Part shown: positions 20,372 to 32,140 of the stretch, piece by piece
Layout: every line of letters begins with the position of its first letter
Numbering within the stretch: position 1 is the stretch's first letter
Assembly (NCBI GenBank): GCA_963555705.1
Contig: OY743176.1
Location: 42,547,026-42,611,025 of the forward strand
DNA length: 64,000 bases
Reading direction: 5' to 3'
DNA from: Ligustrum vulgare
Lineage: Eukaryota; Streptophyta; Magnoliopsida; Lamiales; Oleaceae
Position numbers and translations under genes: made by a program
Notes under the pieces: generated by a model
Told to the model about the DNA's origin: nothing
Database searches by the model: none
What the model saw: the letters and a program-made list of their open reading frames with translations, nothing else

Positions 20372-22360
20372 TGGCATATCTTCCTTTCATCCCCAAAGCA
20401 AATGCGTATGAAACCCAACACCCGAGCACAGACCCGCCGGAACCAGGCTTTTCGCCGCACGCGGCTTCAGCGCCAGAAGATGGATCCTTCATTGCTATCA
20501 AAGGTGAGGGTAATTGTTCGGTCTGATTTCTTATCTATAAGAATCGACGCACGGAACTGAGTTCTTCTATTTTTTCAGTTTTGTGGCAACACCTCGTACA
20601 ACACCCGGTTCTCTCCTAAGAAAAATGACAAGGGAAAGGAAGTCGCTCCACGTTTGAGCTGGAAGTGGGATGACTCGAAGAGGGCATTGTTCTTCATCAT
20701 GTGCGTGGAGGAGGTTCACGACGATAAGCGCTCCGGGGCCGGTCTGAAGCCAGAATCATGGAAGAGGGTGGCAAAGATACTGAGCTCAACCTTCGGTGAA
20801 ACGTGCTCCGACAGCAAGTGCGAAATTTCTGGAATCAACAGAAGCAACTTTGGGCATTGCCAATGCCCTACGTAATGCTACGGGTCTTGGCTTCGACCCA
20901 TTCAACGACACGATTTCTGCGGACGACACTTGGTGGGAGGATGCCGTGAAGGTCAGTACCGATGAAGATTCTTGTGAATGTTTGAAAATTTGTTTTTTCT
21001 GGCAGATTCTTTTACATTTCTTTGGCTCAGTACCGATGAAGATCTTTATTTCTTTAATAATGCTGGCGATTATATTTTTGTAGGCCAAGTTGTTTATCTG
21101 ACATATTTATAACTATAATGGTATGAACATTACTTGCATTCACATTCACGTAAACCATATTTCATCAAAGCAGTAGTGCAATGGTTACTTCCTTTATTCA
21201 TTTGAATGGTATAATATTTCTTGTAAGGTGTGTTGTGGGGAAAACTAGTATTTCAACTTGCTTCAGCTGGTAATTAGTTTCTCTCATTGGTTGGTGCAAT
21301 AGATCATTGATATTTTTATACATGGATTTGTCAAACAAATGGTGCCAATTTTTTTCTTTAATCGTGTAAGCTTGTGCAAGAGTTCAATTTTTTATATTTA
21401 CAAACTTTATTTTACTTTTTTCCACATGTAATATTGTGGTTCGATTCCCATTGGAGGACTTAAAACATATTATTACATATTTACATCATCAATTTACATT
21501 ATAAATCATACGTAAAAGTTCATTCATCATTTTTTTTGATCCCATTGATAAATTTTCATGTATATTCCAAAAAGGAAAGGACGTTTAACTAATTGATTGA
21601 GTTCAATTAATAATTTTTTTTGAAAACTTCAATATATATATACATGACCCACTTGTCCCACAATTGACCTAATGACATGGTAACTTGCCTGGTTAACATT
21701 CTGGTCATTTTTAATAAGCCATATACATTGGTCTTTACATTATATTGCTTTACTAGCTTACATGAAACAAGTCAATATAGTCCTGAAGAATTATATTATG
21801 TGTGCTGACTACTGAGAAACTAATTCTCACTTGTGACCATTACATACAATCTGATCTTATTGAATGTGCTATCACTCACAATCTGATTTATAGGGAATCA
21901 CAACTTCTCATCTTCATAGTGTATATGTATTGTGTAACATTGTAGGTAATCCCAGATGTGAAGAAGCTTAAGCACGTTCGACTATAATTCGGGAAGCCAT
22001 AGCACGGTTGGGAGCAAGCGAAAATCTATTGGGAATGAGCCTGCAAATGTGTCGAAGGAGCAGGCCATCACTGGGATCAATTTAATCGAGAAATTTGGTG
22101 GTGCGTGTCAAGCCAAGCTGCAAAATGAAGTGCCTTTGGTGACAATGAGCTCGTGCATGCCATTCCTCAAAGACATCATGGAATACAATGATGACTTAGG
22201 AATGTATGGGTGTACCTTGTTGGGGAGTAACGACAAGTACAAGGAAACATTTCTCAGTTTGGATTCGATGGATTTAAAGGTGAGCTGGTTGATGTACAAG
22301 CAGCGTGTTTTCATTAAAGGTCGTATTTTCGGTTATCAAATTAGATCGTTCTTAGTCTGA
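20372..22360 (+). pseudogene. Myb/SANT-like DNA-binding protein gene, decayed (PIF/Harbinger ORF1 type)
   Basis: Three exon-like blocks: up to 20503, 20579-20951 and 21948-22360, bounded by GTGAGG...TTTTTTCAG and GTCAGT...TTGTAG introns. Exon 2 encodes SWKWDDSKRALFFIMCVEEV and ESWKRVAKILSSTFG. After a frame change near 20800 it reads ALRNATGLGFDPFNDTISAD and DTWWEDAVK, followed across the intron by VIPDVKKLKHV. This pattern is typical of the Myb/SANT-like (Myb_DNA-bind_3) companion protein of plant PIF transposons. The C-terminal exon encodes a KEQAITGINLIEK-type tail to TGA 22358-22360. The frame shift in exon 2 and stops after VIPDVKKLKHV make it a pseudogene. Start choice is uncertain (ATG 20372 or 20408). 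It lies on the same strand as, and 0.8 kb upstream of, the matching transposase. Confidence 0.65.
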
Positions 22361-24823
22361 GGTACACGGTGAAACATTGTGAGTTCATTTGAGTTCCATG
22401 TTTATTGTAACATGTTGTATGAGAATTTTAAATTTTATTCGTTAACTTATGTGTACGATGTCGTGGACTTCAACTTCAGTGGTTAATGTTTTTGTTCGGT
22501 AAATAAGAATTCTGTTCGTAAACCAGTTTATAGACAACACAATTTACGAAACCAGTTTGCACTCGTACATATTTTCTGTTTCCAATTTTGAATAACAATA
22601 ATATACGTCGATATTACACATTAATCAGTTTATAAACCAAATCATGGTACCAAATCAGTTTTTTTTGGGATCCAATAATTCAAATTTACCAAATGTATTC
22701 GTTGGACCCCTACCGAGGAAAGTAAAGCCTCTGACACTTGGCCTGTAGAATGTTGAAATCCTCTCACATGCCTCCATTATTGAACTGACCTGTGCAAGTT
22801 TGAAAATTGAGGCTTACAAGGCGCCCCTTTTGAATTTGACAAATGATTGGTATTATTGTTTGATTTTTAAACTGATTTTTTTTTATGATTTTTAAGTTCA
22901 ATGTTGTTGTCGGAACGTTTAATTGAGCAAAATGTGTATGGTTGAAGATGAGTTTAGGAGATAGTATAGTTCATAAACTTGTTAACGAACAAATTTATTG
23001 TACTATAAAATGCTTTCACCTAGCTTTTAACCTGACTGCAGACCTGTAGTGGGTAGGATAGTCCTTAAAAATGTCGTTACTACTTCATTGCTATATAAAG
23101 TAATGCTAACCATGGAATTTGTATTTAACTTGAATTTCCAACGTGCCACATTTTCTGAATCTTCGTACACAATCCTCCAATGGATTCATCGACACTAGTG
23201 GCTGAAATAGAAAGGTTGAGCGAGGAGGATGCCTCTTGGAGGGAATTCTGTAGTGTCACGATAAATATGGTATAGTTCGTTAATGAAGAGTATGTTGTCA
23301 TGCAAGCCGAGGATTATTTCAATGCGTAACATTGGGCAAAATTTGGTTGACTGTGTTCTCAATCAACAAAGGGGGCAAGATTGTTTGCAGTTGTATCGAA
23401 TACGCCCTCAAGTCTTCATGTTGTTTGTTCGTCACCTACGACAGTACTATTGTAGCGACCGAGAATTTTTCATGACTTATTTAAATAAATATTTTTTTAA
23501 AAAAAATGTGTCGCTATGACTTTGTCAATTTATTTTAAAACCGTGATAGTCTAGCCAACGAAGTAAAATTATATTTTAAATTTATCTTAGTCAAATTTCA
23601 GTACCATTAAAGAGAATCATTTTCAGTATTTATTCTTAAGTCCAGATTTCAACTTTTAATAGATTATCCAAATTATTTGATTTTATGTCCAAGTCCTTTA
23701 TTTATTTTAAAATTAAATCTTCAATTTATGGAATTCAAATTATTTTAAATCCAAAATATTTTATCTCCAATTTAAATTCATTCTCGAATTTTAATTATTT
23801 TAAAAACCCCAATTATCCTAACATTTCCTCCACAACTTATATTTTGTATATACAACACATTTTTTCCCTTCCCCGTCATCACTCCTTAATCTCTCTCAAT
23901 TAGCCATTTAACTTGAATTAATCCCTAATCCCTCTCAATCAGCCATTCAACTTAAATTAATCTCAAATCTCTCTCAATTTCGGTTCTTTACAAACTTACC
24001 AAAATTTTAGTTCAAAAACCTGCTTTTAACTCCTCTCCACCTTCGTCACTTACCACAACCCAGACCTTCAGCACGAGGTATTCATCCACCCATCACTGCC
24101 TTCATTCACCTCTTCAGAACCGCCCCTGCCCACTGCCATAATCCGAACACCATCATGCCTAAACCAAGATTTTATTTCACAGCCAACACCACCTCCATGA
24201 CTCCCAACCGAACAACAGACCCAAACGACAACATCACCACATTCACCGTTTCCCACATCACACCCAGACCCATCACTAGTCTCGATCATCACCTTTGGGG
24301 CCATTGCCTAAACCTCCATAGCAACCTTTCTTCTACAAAGAACCTATAGAATTCAATTTCAGATTTCACTCACAATGTACCAAATCCAAACCAATTTCCA
24401 GAACACTATACAATCTCGAAACCCACCTCAGAATCTTCAATGTTGATTGCAAATCAAACACCACCGAGCCCAGTTTCACAACCACTCACATCACCACCAC
24501 ACCGCCGCCTAGACCCCACAACCGCCACTGCCCTCTTCAGCCCTACTCCAAAATCGACACCCAAAACCAAAGAAATAAGTTAGGCCATAATTTACCTCGA
24601 CAAACTTCTGGCCGGATTACCACCGGCGAGACTCCCAAAATCGCAACCTTCATGCCCGCGCTCCTTATGTCGAAACCGCACCAAAACCACCACAATACTT
24701 CCTTTCACACACCTACATTTACCTCTCTACCTCCGCCACTCGACAGTGGCGCCAACGCTGGTTTTTCTCCGACGACGCGGATCGGAGAGGGAAGGGCGTA
24801 GCCCGTCCCTTTTCGCCTCTCTG

Positions 24824-24845
24824 CTCTCTCTCTCTCTCTCTCTCT
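24824..24845 (+). repeat. (CT)11 dinucleotide run in the solo LTR
   Basis: Eleven CT units end the CT-rich tract of the LTR. The related LTR at 38677-38690 has a shorter GA run at the equivalent place on the opposite strand. Confidence 0.85.
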
Positions 24846-24904
24846 AAAATTCCGATTTTATAGAGAGAGAAATGAGAGGTGTTTATGTTATATTTTTTTA
24901 AGAT

Positions 24905-25250
24905 TTGAAAAATTGCTTTTAAGCCCCAAACTTTGAAATGTGTCTGTTTCAGTCCTTGTTTGTTTAAAATATTTTATTTCAAGCCATAAGGTTTTAAATT
25001 ATTTTTAAGTAAGCCCCTTAGTTTCAAAGTATTTGTTTCAGCCCTTATTTTAAAAGAGTTTTTATTAATTAGCCCTCATATTTTCAAAATCATTTAATTC
25101 AATCCTAAAATATTTAATTTCAATCCCAATCTTTAAAAGATTTACATTTTAGTCATCAACTTTCAAAAGTACTCATTTTAGTCCCCCAAGTTTTAAAATA
25201 ATCATTTCAGTCCCTAAAGTTCAAAGTCATTTAAATCAGTTTTAAAGTAT
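24905..25250 (+). repeat. Degenerate tandem modules in the solo LTR
   Basis: About nine loosely repeated ~35-40 bp modules of the form TTTCAGTCCC...AAGTTTTAAAAT. The paralogous LTR at 38205-38620 carries the same modules on the other strand (GGGACTAAAATGA, TTTGAAAGTTGA). They are therefore a family feature rather than local slippage. Confidence 0.7.
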
Positions 25251-27173
25251 TAAATTGGATTTATTATTTTAAGTTATGCTAGACGAGGCTCTTGGACATT
25301 TAGAAGAATAACGTGAACTTTCTTGCTCAACTTTCAGACTCGTGATTTGAGGTAGACTCGCCCCCACTAATTAGTTTAAATTATAATTGCATGTCTTATG
25401 TGAAATTACGTGATTTACATGCTTTGATGCATGAGACGAGAAAAGAATATCTCTTATGAGATAATATGAGAAATGATGATATTATGCATAACTTATGTGC
25501 CTTAAGTGCACGAGACGAGACTACCCACACCCTATGATTTTAACAGCCTTGATTTTCAAAATACAAGAGCCCAAAAATATGATGATGATGTCACTGTTTG
25601 ATTGCATAATTACGTGTTCAATTATTCTGTAAATTAATTATTGGCGATAAGTCTACTGAGTATTTTTCGAAATACTCATTCCATTATTTTAACAGTTTTT
25701 TGCAGATCTCAGAGAAGGCGGCGAATGAAATGACAGCGGTGGCAAATTTAATAAATGATGAAATTTTTTGTCAATTTTACGATATTACTGATTGGATTAT
25801 TTATCGTTAATTTTATTTAAACAATTGAGACCTAAGTTTTATGTATTGTTCTATATTTCAATTAATTAAGTTTCCGCTCATGTTTCAAATAATGAATGTG
25901 AGGTTTTGAATTAAATTGATTTTCCGCAATAAAATCAGATTTAAAGGACGAAGTGACGTTCCTGCGCTCCTCGGAACTCGGGGCGTCACAACTATGGCGT
26001 AAAGGATTCTAGGTACATCTCCGTTGAGGAGAATGTTGCATTTTCGTTGTTTATCCTTGATCACTTAGTTGGGATGCGTTTAGCACATATTTTTTTCAGC
26101 CACTCAACTGCAACAATGCATCTTCACTTTCATAAAATACTAGATATGTTGACAAATTTTTCAAAAGAGATGATCAGGCCACATGTGAACTATTTGCAAG
26201 GAGAAGGAGCTCATTGTCCAACTAACCCAAGACACACTGCTTTTCGGGTATGTTTTATAATTCTGTGACACCCATTAAAAGCTTTGTTTATGAACTTGGG
26301 CCTATTTAATGTTTGATGTACGTAGATTAATAGTCTTTTGTTGTTAAACTACTTTTGGTAACAAAGTTTAAAGAGCCCATAGTAATCTTTCAATGATGTG
26401 TAAGGTAACCATGTCCTTAACATAAAATCTAATAAGACTCTTGGTATATGTAACAGGATTGCATTGGAGTTATAGACGGGACTCACGTACCAACTGTTCC
26501 GCCAAGTGCATTTGCTCAATGTTATCGTAACAGGAAGGGGGACTTAAACATAAAACGTGTTGGCAGTAGTCGATTTTGACATGATCTTCACATTCGTAGG
26601 CGCGAGGTGGGAGGGGTCAACACATGATAGTAGAATGTTAAATGGTGAAATGAAAAACATTAATAGTCGTTTCCCATTCCCGATTGGAAACAAATATTAT
26701 GTAGTGGATTTAGGTTTTGCTCACAGACATGGTTTTTTAGGACCATACCGGGGCCATGCACACGCTATCATATGTAGGAGTTTCAACGTGCATCGAATGC
26801 CTAGGCACGACAACCGCAAAATCGTGAAGAACTATTCAACTATGTACATTCATCTTGCAGGAATATAGTCGAAAGGAGCTTCGGCATTTGGAAGAAAATA
26901 TTCATAATTCTCCAAAGGATGCCAGATTATGAATTTAGGAGCCAAATAGGCATCGTGTTATCTACAACGGCGATACATAATTTCCTGGGCAAGGTAGATA
27001 GGAATGATCTGGGTTTTGTTGCAGCTATGTGACCAGACTTCATACCGATAGAACCAGACGACGAAGATTGTGAACGGGAACGTGAACGAAATATGAAACA
27101 GAAAAGTTCCCACGAACGTTGAGTGTGGGATCTTTTTCGAGATAACATTACCAACGAATTAATGGAAAAATAG

Positions 27174-28198
27174 TGTCGTTGCCAATTAATTTTTGGTCAA
27201 CCTTAAGTTTTATGAAACTCGGCTGAACCAATGTAAGCTCGTTGATTTTATGCACTAAAAAATTGTTGTAATTTTCGATTTCCCAGCACCCTGATGTAAC
27301 TTTGCAATCTAAATTACTTCTACATATATGCGGTATTTATTCCACTTATTATTCGTGTATTTTCTTTTCTACGAAAAGTCACCGTGCATGCTTACAATTT
27401 GCAACTCACAACACTCCAAGTAAACACCTTGTTGACCGAGAGAATGAGGCTCACAATCAAATGTCTGAAGACCAAAATGCAGGACAAAGAAATGTGCAAG
27501 TAACCATTTGCTACAGTGAAGTTATTGTCAGAAAAGAAATGAGAGCTTAATTGCTAGTCAGAAATGAAATGGCAGCTCAAATGCCATTCAGCTGACTGCA
27601 TTGGCATGGGTGAATGATTATTTATAAACAAAAAAAAAAAAAATTGCGTATGAACAAAGCTTTAATTTATTAATTCTAACTTTACAACTTATAAAATCCA
27701 AATTGAAGTCCAGGCCTTGCGTATAATTGGCAGTGGAATGGACGGTAGCTTCTAGCATGTAGATTAAGCCCTGAGGTTGGGGCGGTTCGTTTGAAGTCGG
27801 CAAAGGTAGGGGTGGACTCACGGAGACCCGGAGCGACTGGCGATGGAGTCCAGCTGTGAGCAGCTAGCAGCAAGAGACTGATGAGGCTGCAGGTGATGGT
27901 GTCCAGCTGCATGCTGTGTACTGTCAGTCGGAAAGAAGAGGCTGCAACGATGCACCCTGCAGCGGCGACTGGCAAGGCGGGAGCGGGACTCACTGGTCGG
28001 TGGAACTTGGAAGATTGAGGATGATTTAGGCGATTAGGGATTGATTGACAGATTGTAGCAAACTTTGGTTGTGAACACTCCTTCTGGGCTCTCTGGACGG
28101 TTTGAAGCTAAACAAATTATTTATTTATTTATTTATTTTGGGCCAAGCCATGGGCCGAAATCTCAAAGTCCAGCGCGGTCCATAAATCGTACTGGGCC
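27174..28198. other. No confirmed gene; GC-richer minus-strand stretch at 27620-28000
   Basis: The minus strand 27993-27618 is open in two frames with Pro/Ser/Ala-rich composition, and an A-run lies at 27630-27642. This may be the transcribed leader of the element that ends at 28218. No domain is recognised. Confidence 0.3.
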
Positions 28199-28218
28199 TT
28201 AACTGGCTCCGCCACTGT
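28199..28218 (-). other. Tip100-like hAT terminal sequence
   Basis: The minus strand reads CAGTGGCGGAGCCAGTTAAG, followed on the outside by TTTCCATA (plus strand). It resembles known CAGGGGCGGAGC hAT ends. Confidence 0.5.
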
Positions 28219-28353
28219 TTCCATAAATTATTTTTTTTTTTTGGAATTTTTACTACGTTTAATGCATGAGTGGGTCGAAATATTACCATGGAACTAGTAA
28301 CAAGGAGCGATACAGATGTTGAAAGGTACTGCCCATTTGTTTTTTGAAGTTAA

Positions 28354-29439
28354 GGTTGCGTTCTCTTTGGTATTTTCCGGTCGTTTTCCGTTTTCCTTTT
28401 TCAAAAACGCGGAAAATCCGTTCTCTTGCGCCGTTTTCGGGAAAAAATTTCGAAAACGTTTTCCAAATTTGTAAAGGAAATGGAAAACGCGTAATTCACG
28501 TTTTTCGCGTTTTCCATTCATTTGAACTAAAAAAAGGAAAACACGCGTTATCCCTTTTTCCGAGTTTTCCTTTTTTAAAAAAAAAATCCTAAAAAAATTG
28601 AAATTGGTCAAAAATTGTCATTTTAATTACATTATTGGTCCCCGATTTTTAAAATTTGTCATTTTAATCCTCAAATTTTGAAATTTCTTTCTAAAATACC
28701 TTAATTTATTTGCAACTTAGGTCCTTAAACTTTAGATTTTCTTGCACATTAGTTCGTAAATTCTACTTTTCTTTCAATTTAGTTCTTCCCGTGTTTGCTT
28801 TATAGGTCATTGTCTTCAAACATATATAACTTTTGATCTACAACTTCGAATTGCACTCCGTTTTTTGCGTCGAACTCCAAATTCAACAATCTTTCTTATA
28901 ATTTATCATGTGCTCAATTATTAAATATTTCTTTTTTACTTTTGTATTGTAGAAAATTAGGGCATCATTGATGAACGTATGGATTTTTGAACTTTTTTGG
29001 CATAACCAAATTTGACATCTCTATTTCATTTAAATTGTATATATCATATATGTATGAATGTTGAATGTGTGTGTGTGTCTATATATATATTATCACATGT
29101 AATATAATTACAAGTGCACAAAGTGTGTGTTTGGTATTATTTAAAAAGAGATTTTTTCAAGTGGATAGTAATATTTAGGAGAATTAATGATTGGGATTTA
29201 GTTGAAAAGTCAAATATTGTGGACCTCATTTTTAATGAGAATCAAATAAGGGCAAAATAGTTTTCTAGAAAAAAATTCAAATAGAACGTGTTTTCCAGCA
29301 TTTCATTTTCAAGAACAATTTTCAGAAATAACAAATCAAACGCGTTTTTAGTAATTTTGAAAACATTCAGAGAAAACGGAAATCAGAAAACATTTTCGGA
29401 AATGAAAACAGAGAACTGAAATATAAAGAGAACGCAGCC
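28354..29439. mobile_element. PIF/Harbinger-like non-autonomous element with TAA target duplication
   Basis: The left end GGTTGCGTTCTCTTTGGTATT and the reverse complement of the right end, GGCTGCGTTCTCTTTATATTT, share GCGTTCTCTTT. TAA flanks both sides (28351-28353, 29440-29442), the PIF hallmark. Subterminal regions are rich in TTTTCC / GGAAAA repeats (CGTTTTCCGTTTTCC on the left, AACATTTTCGGAAAT on the right). No transposase: short frames on either strand are GAAAA/TTTTC repeats. Confidence 0.8.
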
Positions 29440-29510
29440 TAAAATTCTTGTTTTTGATTTTTTTTTTTTTAATGTTAAAAATTCTGAAAATCTTGTTCTC
29501 ACGTGTAAAA

Positions 29511-29677
29511 AGCCTCTGTTTGTTAAAATTTTAGTGTTTAAAAATATGTTTTTTTATATTTTCTAGGTAAGATGTGTGGTTAAAAATTGGAGAGAGAAAA
29601 TATGTATGGTTAAAAGATGATTTGAGAAATTGTGATATTTAAAAACTTGTTTTTTTGGCTTTTGCCAAACAGAGGCT
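29511..29677 (+). mobile_element. MITE family M1, complete copy
   Basis: AGCCTCTGTTTG at the left and CAAACAGAGGCT at the right are perfect 12-bp inverted ends of a 167-bp element. The core GGTAAGATGTGTGGTTAAA is shared with three other copies in the window. Flanking duplications are not clear. Confidence 0.75.
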
Positions 29678-29699
29678 TTGATTCTTTAATGGTGTTCTT

Positions 29700-31440
29700 A
29701 ATTTATTTAGTAAGCACTTGACAGTCCTAGCAAAGGCAGAAACTAATGCCATTCATGCAAGTAATTCCTATATGCAATAGGCTCTTGGACCAAGGTTTGC
29801 TTTTATGATCAAATTTGGATTTGGTTTCAGTGTTTTAGGAATTTCAATTTTTCTATTTGTTATTATTTTCTTCAGGTTTTTGTGTTTAGATGGTTAATCA
29901 TGTTATAAGTTACAGAAAATTAACTTAAAAGTGAGTTTTTATTTTTATTTTTTTTTGTATGTTTTTCCTTCTTGAATTAGATTGGGATAATTGAATTTGA
30001 TTTCTAAGAATCAAATCTACCTTTCCAAGATTATTGATATTAATTCTTTTTGTTTTTGTTGCATTCTCCAAAACATATAGAAGACGATATTTCTAAAAAC
30101 CCTATATCGATTTTTTCCTCTACAAAATCCCCCTCTCCACAACCACCCTACGACGCAAGAAGAATCAAAAACTCTCAAACCTAAGCAAGAAGATAGCAAA
30201 CCGAAAGTAGGGTACTCACAACCGCTGCCGACCTAAATCGTAGTCGCCAATACATACTCAAATAACTGGAAACACCTATCCAGCTACCTCGGCGATTCCT
30301 ACCCCGTTAATTCATCAAATCCTTCTCTAGACAGTGATATGTTTTGTCAACGAACTAATTTCGATTCGAATATTAGTCACATCAGTAGCAATAATTATTT
30401 TGTGGTTACAGATTATACGGTAAATGGGCTTTTACAAGGGCTATGGCCGAGATTGAAAGGGGAGAGGTTGGATTCTTGTTTGGGAGCTCTCTAGACATAG
30501 GGGTTTTTGCGGTTTGATGATTCGATAAGTAGTAGAAGCTATTTTTTTTAGCATTTCTTGTATTCTGATATGAGTTATTGTGAAGGTGGGCTAATTCTAC
30601 CAAATTTACACACCTTTCAATTGGTTGAAATTCAAATTTGATTCACTTTGAACTATTCTAGCCGTTTATTGCTTTGTTTTTCTTATTTTTTAAGTTGAGT
30701 GCTGGAATTTGGTCTAATTTTGAGAATTTTGTTTACTGTATAAATACTGCTACATATTGTACATTACGTGAGTTTTTTTTTTTTTTTTTTCTTCTGAAAT
30801 TTGAAAATATAATTGCATTACACTTTGAATTTGTATTATTGCTTTTATTATATTAGACATATAAATGTCAAAAAATCTATTATTTATATTTTTGGTCAAA
30901 AATATTTTTGCAATCTTGAAAATTTTAGATAAAGTAATTTCATTTTGTTCTAGAATATGTAGATTAGAGTTAATTCAACACTCCCAGCCTAAAGTTCTTG
31001 ATAAGAACCAATTTTTGAACAATCCACTATAAACTTATCGATATTCTTATACAATCCCAAATAATTTTTTGATTTTTTTGTTGCCTAGCAGGTAAGGCAT
31101 TGAGGCTTTCATGAATTTCAGAACATATTTTTGGTCAATAGTGGAGAATCAAGAGACATCCTATATAGAATGGTTCTTATTTTAGTGCTCCCATTTGTTA
31201 CATTCAAAAATAGTGACAAGCTCTGAGTATGTGGGTAATGTAACTTATCTCGTGATTGAGATGAGCTTATGGTCTCCTAAAAAGTTTAAATTTGTTTTTT
31301 CCTTTCAAAATGCAGACATGTGTGCATTTTATTGTTTGATTTAATCTTTCTGTTTAGTTTATTTCTACTGTACAGTATTTACAAAGGTTGAAATTTAGAT
31401 GGCTAATTTTAATTCCCTTATATTTCTTTCTCCAGATACT
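29700..31440. other. Unassigned AT-rich DNA
   Basis: There is no confirmed gene. A frame open from about 30287 to 30499 (plus strand) encodes SSNNYFVVTDYTVNGLLQGL and ends at TAG. Its codon content is coding-like, but I do not recognise it. Long T-runs occur at 29941-29955 and 30774-30790. Confidence 0.35.
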
Positions 31441-31560
31441 GAGTATACAGTATGGTGTTAATCAACATGCAAATTGATCTTGATTTTGCATGTAAAAGAG
31501 GGCAACGTGAATGAAACTGTTAATGTTGTAATTGCAAAAAATTCAGAGATTGTCATAAAT

Positions 31561-31712
31561 AAGGAATTTGGACAGGAGTCTAAAGGATGGAATTCTTCAA
31601 CAATCATTTGGTCCACAATTTAACTTTCTCAGTTCTGGCTCCTGGGATGATTGGGATGGCAAAGACAAAATCCAACAATGGGGAAAGCTGGGCAGGCTGG
31701 GATGATACGTAG
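31561..31712 (+). pseudogene. ARF-GTPase-activating protein (AGD6/7-like) C-terminal fragment
   Basis: Three short pieces in three frames match the Trp/Asp-rich tail of plant AGD6/AGD7-type ARF-GAPs: KEFGQESKGWNSST (from 31559), then SSGSWDDWDGKDK (about 31630-31670), then NNGESWAGWDDT before TAG 31710-31712. ARF-GAPs stimulate GTP hydrolysis on ARF in vesicle traffic; the catalytic zinc-finger domain is not here. Two frame changes within 150 bp mark it as a pseudogene fragment. Identification is from remembered tail motifs (SWDDWD, ESWAGWDD) and needs a search. Confidence 0.55.
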
Positions 31713-31889
31713 ATATTTCATTCAAATTTTAATTTGAAATTCTGCTCTGCCGCAAATTCTTGCATTTGCATGTGTTTCTTTTTGTGCATCTAGGACCACC
31801 AAATAGCTATCACTTTTCACCTTATGTAAGCAATGTTCTGGTGGTGAAGAAAATTGGATTGAAGGGAGGCAATGAGCTCTAATTTTAGA

Positions 31890-32140
31890 GTTAATGAGGG
31901 ATTCAGATGGGCCACTTGGAAAGAATAAGATGGGCTTGGTTGAATTGGCTGCAAATCCAGAAAGGTATCGATTTTATTTTTTTGATTGAAAAGGTACCTT
32001 TCTGCAAATCCAAAAAGGTACCGATTTTCTATTTGGAGAAGAAAGTGTACGTGCTGCAATTGATGAATTTAAAATCCCGGATGAATACATGGTCGATAAA
32101 TTTGGACACAAACAAAAATCTGAAAGTGCACGTGCAGTGT
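31890..32140 (+). pseudogene. Coding-like fragments of an unrecognised protein
   Basis: Two frame pieces look coding: DGPLGKNKMGLVELAANPER, and 70 bp later FGEESVRAAIDEFKIPDEYM followed by VDKFG and a stop. Between them lies a duplicated 'GCAAATCCAGAAAGGTA' / 'GCAAATCCAAAAAGGTA' segment. I do not recognise the family. It sits 180 bp downstream of the ARF-GAP-like fragment on the same strand. Confidence 0.35.

Larger units (their letters stand above)
23451..25990 (+). repeat. Solo LTR (2540 bp) of a gypsy-type family
   Basis: Starts TGTAGCGACCGAG, ends GGGGCGTCACA and is flanked by the 5-bp duplication ACTAT (23446-23450 and 25991-25995). No internal region, PBS or second LTR is present, so it is a solo LTR. 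The same LTR occurs at 37482-40236 in the opposite orientation. Inside are CT-rich promoter-like DNA (24780-24850) and a degenerate array of TCAGTCC / TTTCAAAGT modules (about 24910-25250). Frames within it, such as 24068-24304 minus, have no recognisable product. Confidence 0.92.
23180..27173 (+). pseudogene. PIF/Harbinger DDE transposase gene, decayed and split by a solo LTR
   Basis: Parts: 23180-23450 and 25991-27173, interrupted by the 2540-bp solo LTR. It begins MDSSTLVAEIERLSEEDASW, then stops and shifts frame to DCVLNQQRGQDCLQLYRIRP. After the LTR it continues VEENVAFSLFILDHLVGMRL. An intron (about 26250-26458) precedes DCIGVIDGTHV with the first catalytic Asp. FTFVGARWEGSTHDSRML carries the second Asp. 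YYVVDLGFAHRHGFLGPYRG follows, then NIVERSFGIWKK with the Glu. These are hallmarks of the DDE_Tnp_4 / HARBI1-like nuclease. Several stops and frameshifts (for example TAA at 26551 and TGA near 27029) show it is dead. Final TAG at 27171-27173. Confidence 0.8.
18416..28218. mobile_element. Candidate hAT (Tip100-type) element, now 9.8 kb because of nested insertions
   Basis: The left end reads TAGGGGAGGAGCTAGAAT. The right end, on the minus strand, reads CAGTGGCGGAGCCAGT. Both resemble the CAGGGGCGGAGC terminal repeats known for Tip100-like hAT elements. TTTCCAT precedes the left end and follows the right end; with one flanking mismatch this fits an 8-bp duplication. No hAT transposase is seen inside. 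The interior holds a PIF-like element, the PIF gene pair and a solo LTR, which would all be later insertions or unrelated. The end pairing is an inference. Confidence 0.35.

Noticed and set aside
24068..24304. Minus-strand Gly/Val-rich frame in the solo LTR
   Set aside because: No domain, and the paralogous LTR frame at 38932-39225 does not encode a similar protein, so it is not a conserved gene.
28294..28611. 105-residue minus-strand Lys/Asn/Glu-rich frame
   Set aside because: It arises from GGAAAA/TTTTCC subterminal repeats of the PIF-like element at 28354-29439.
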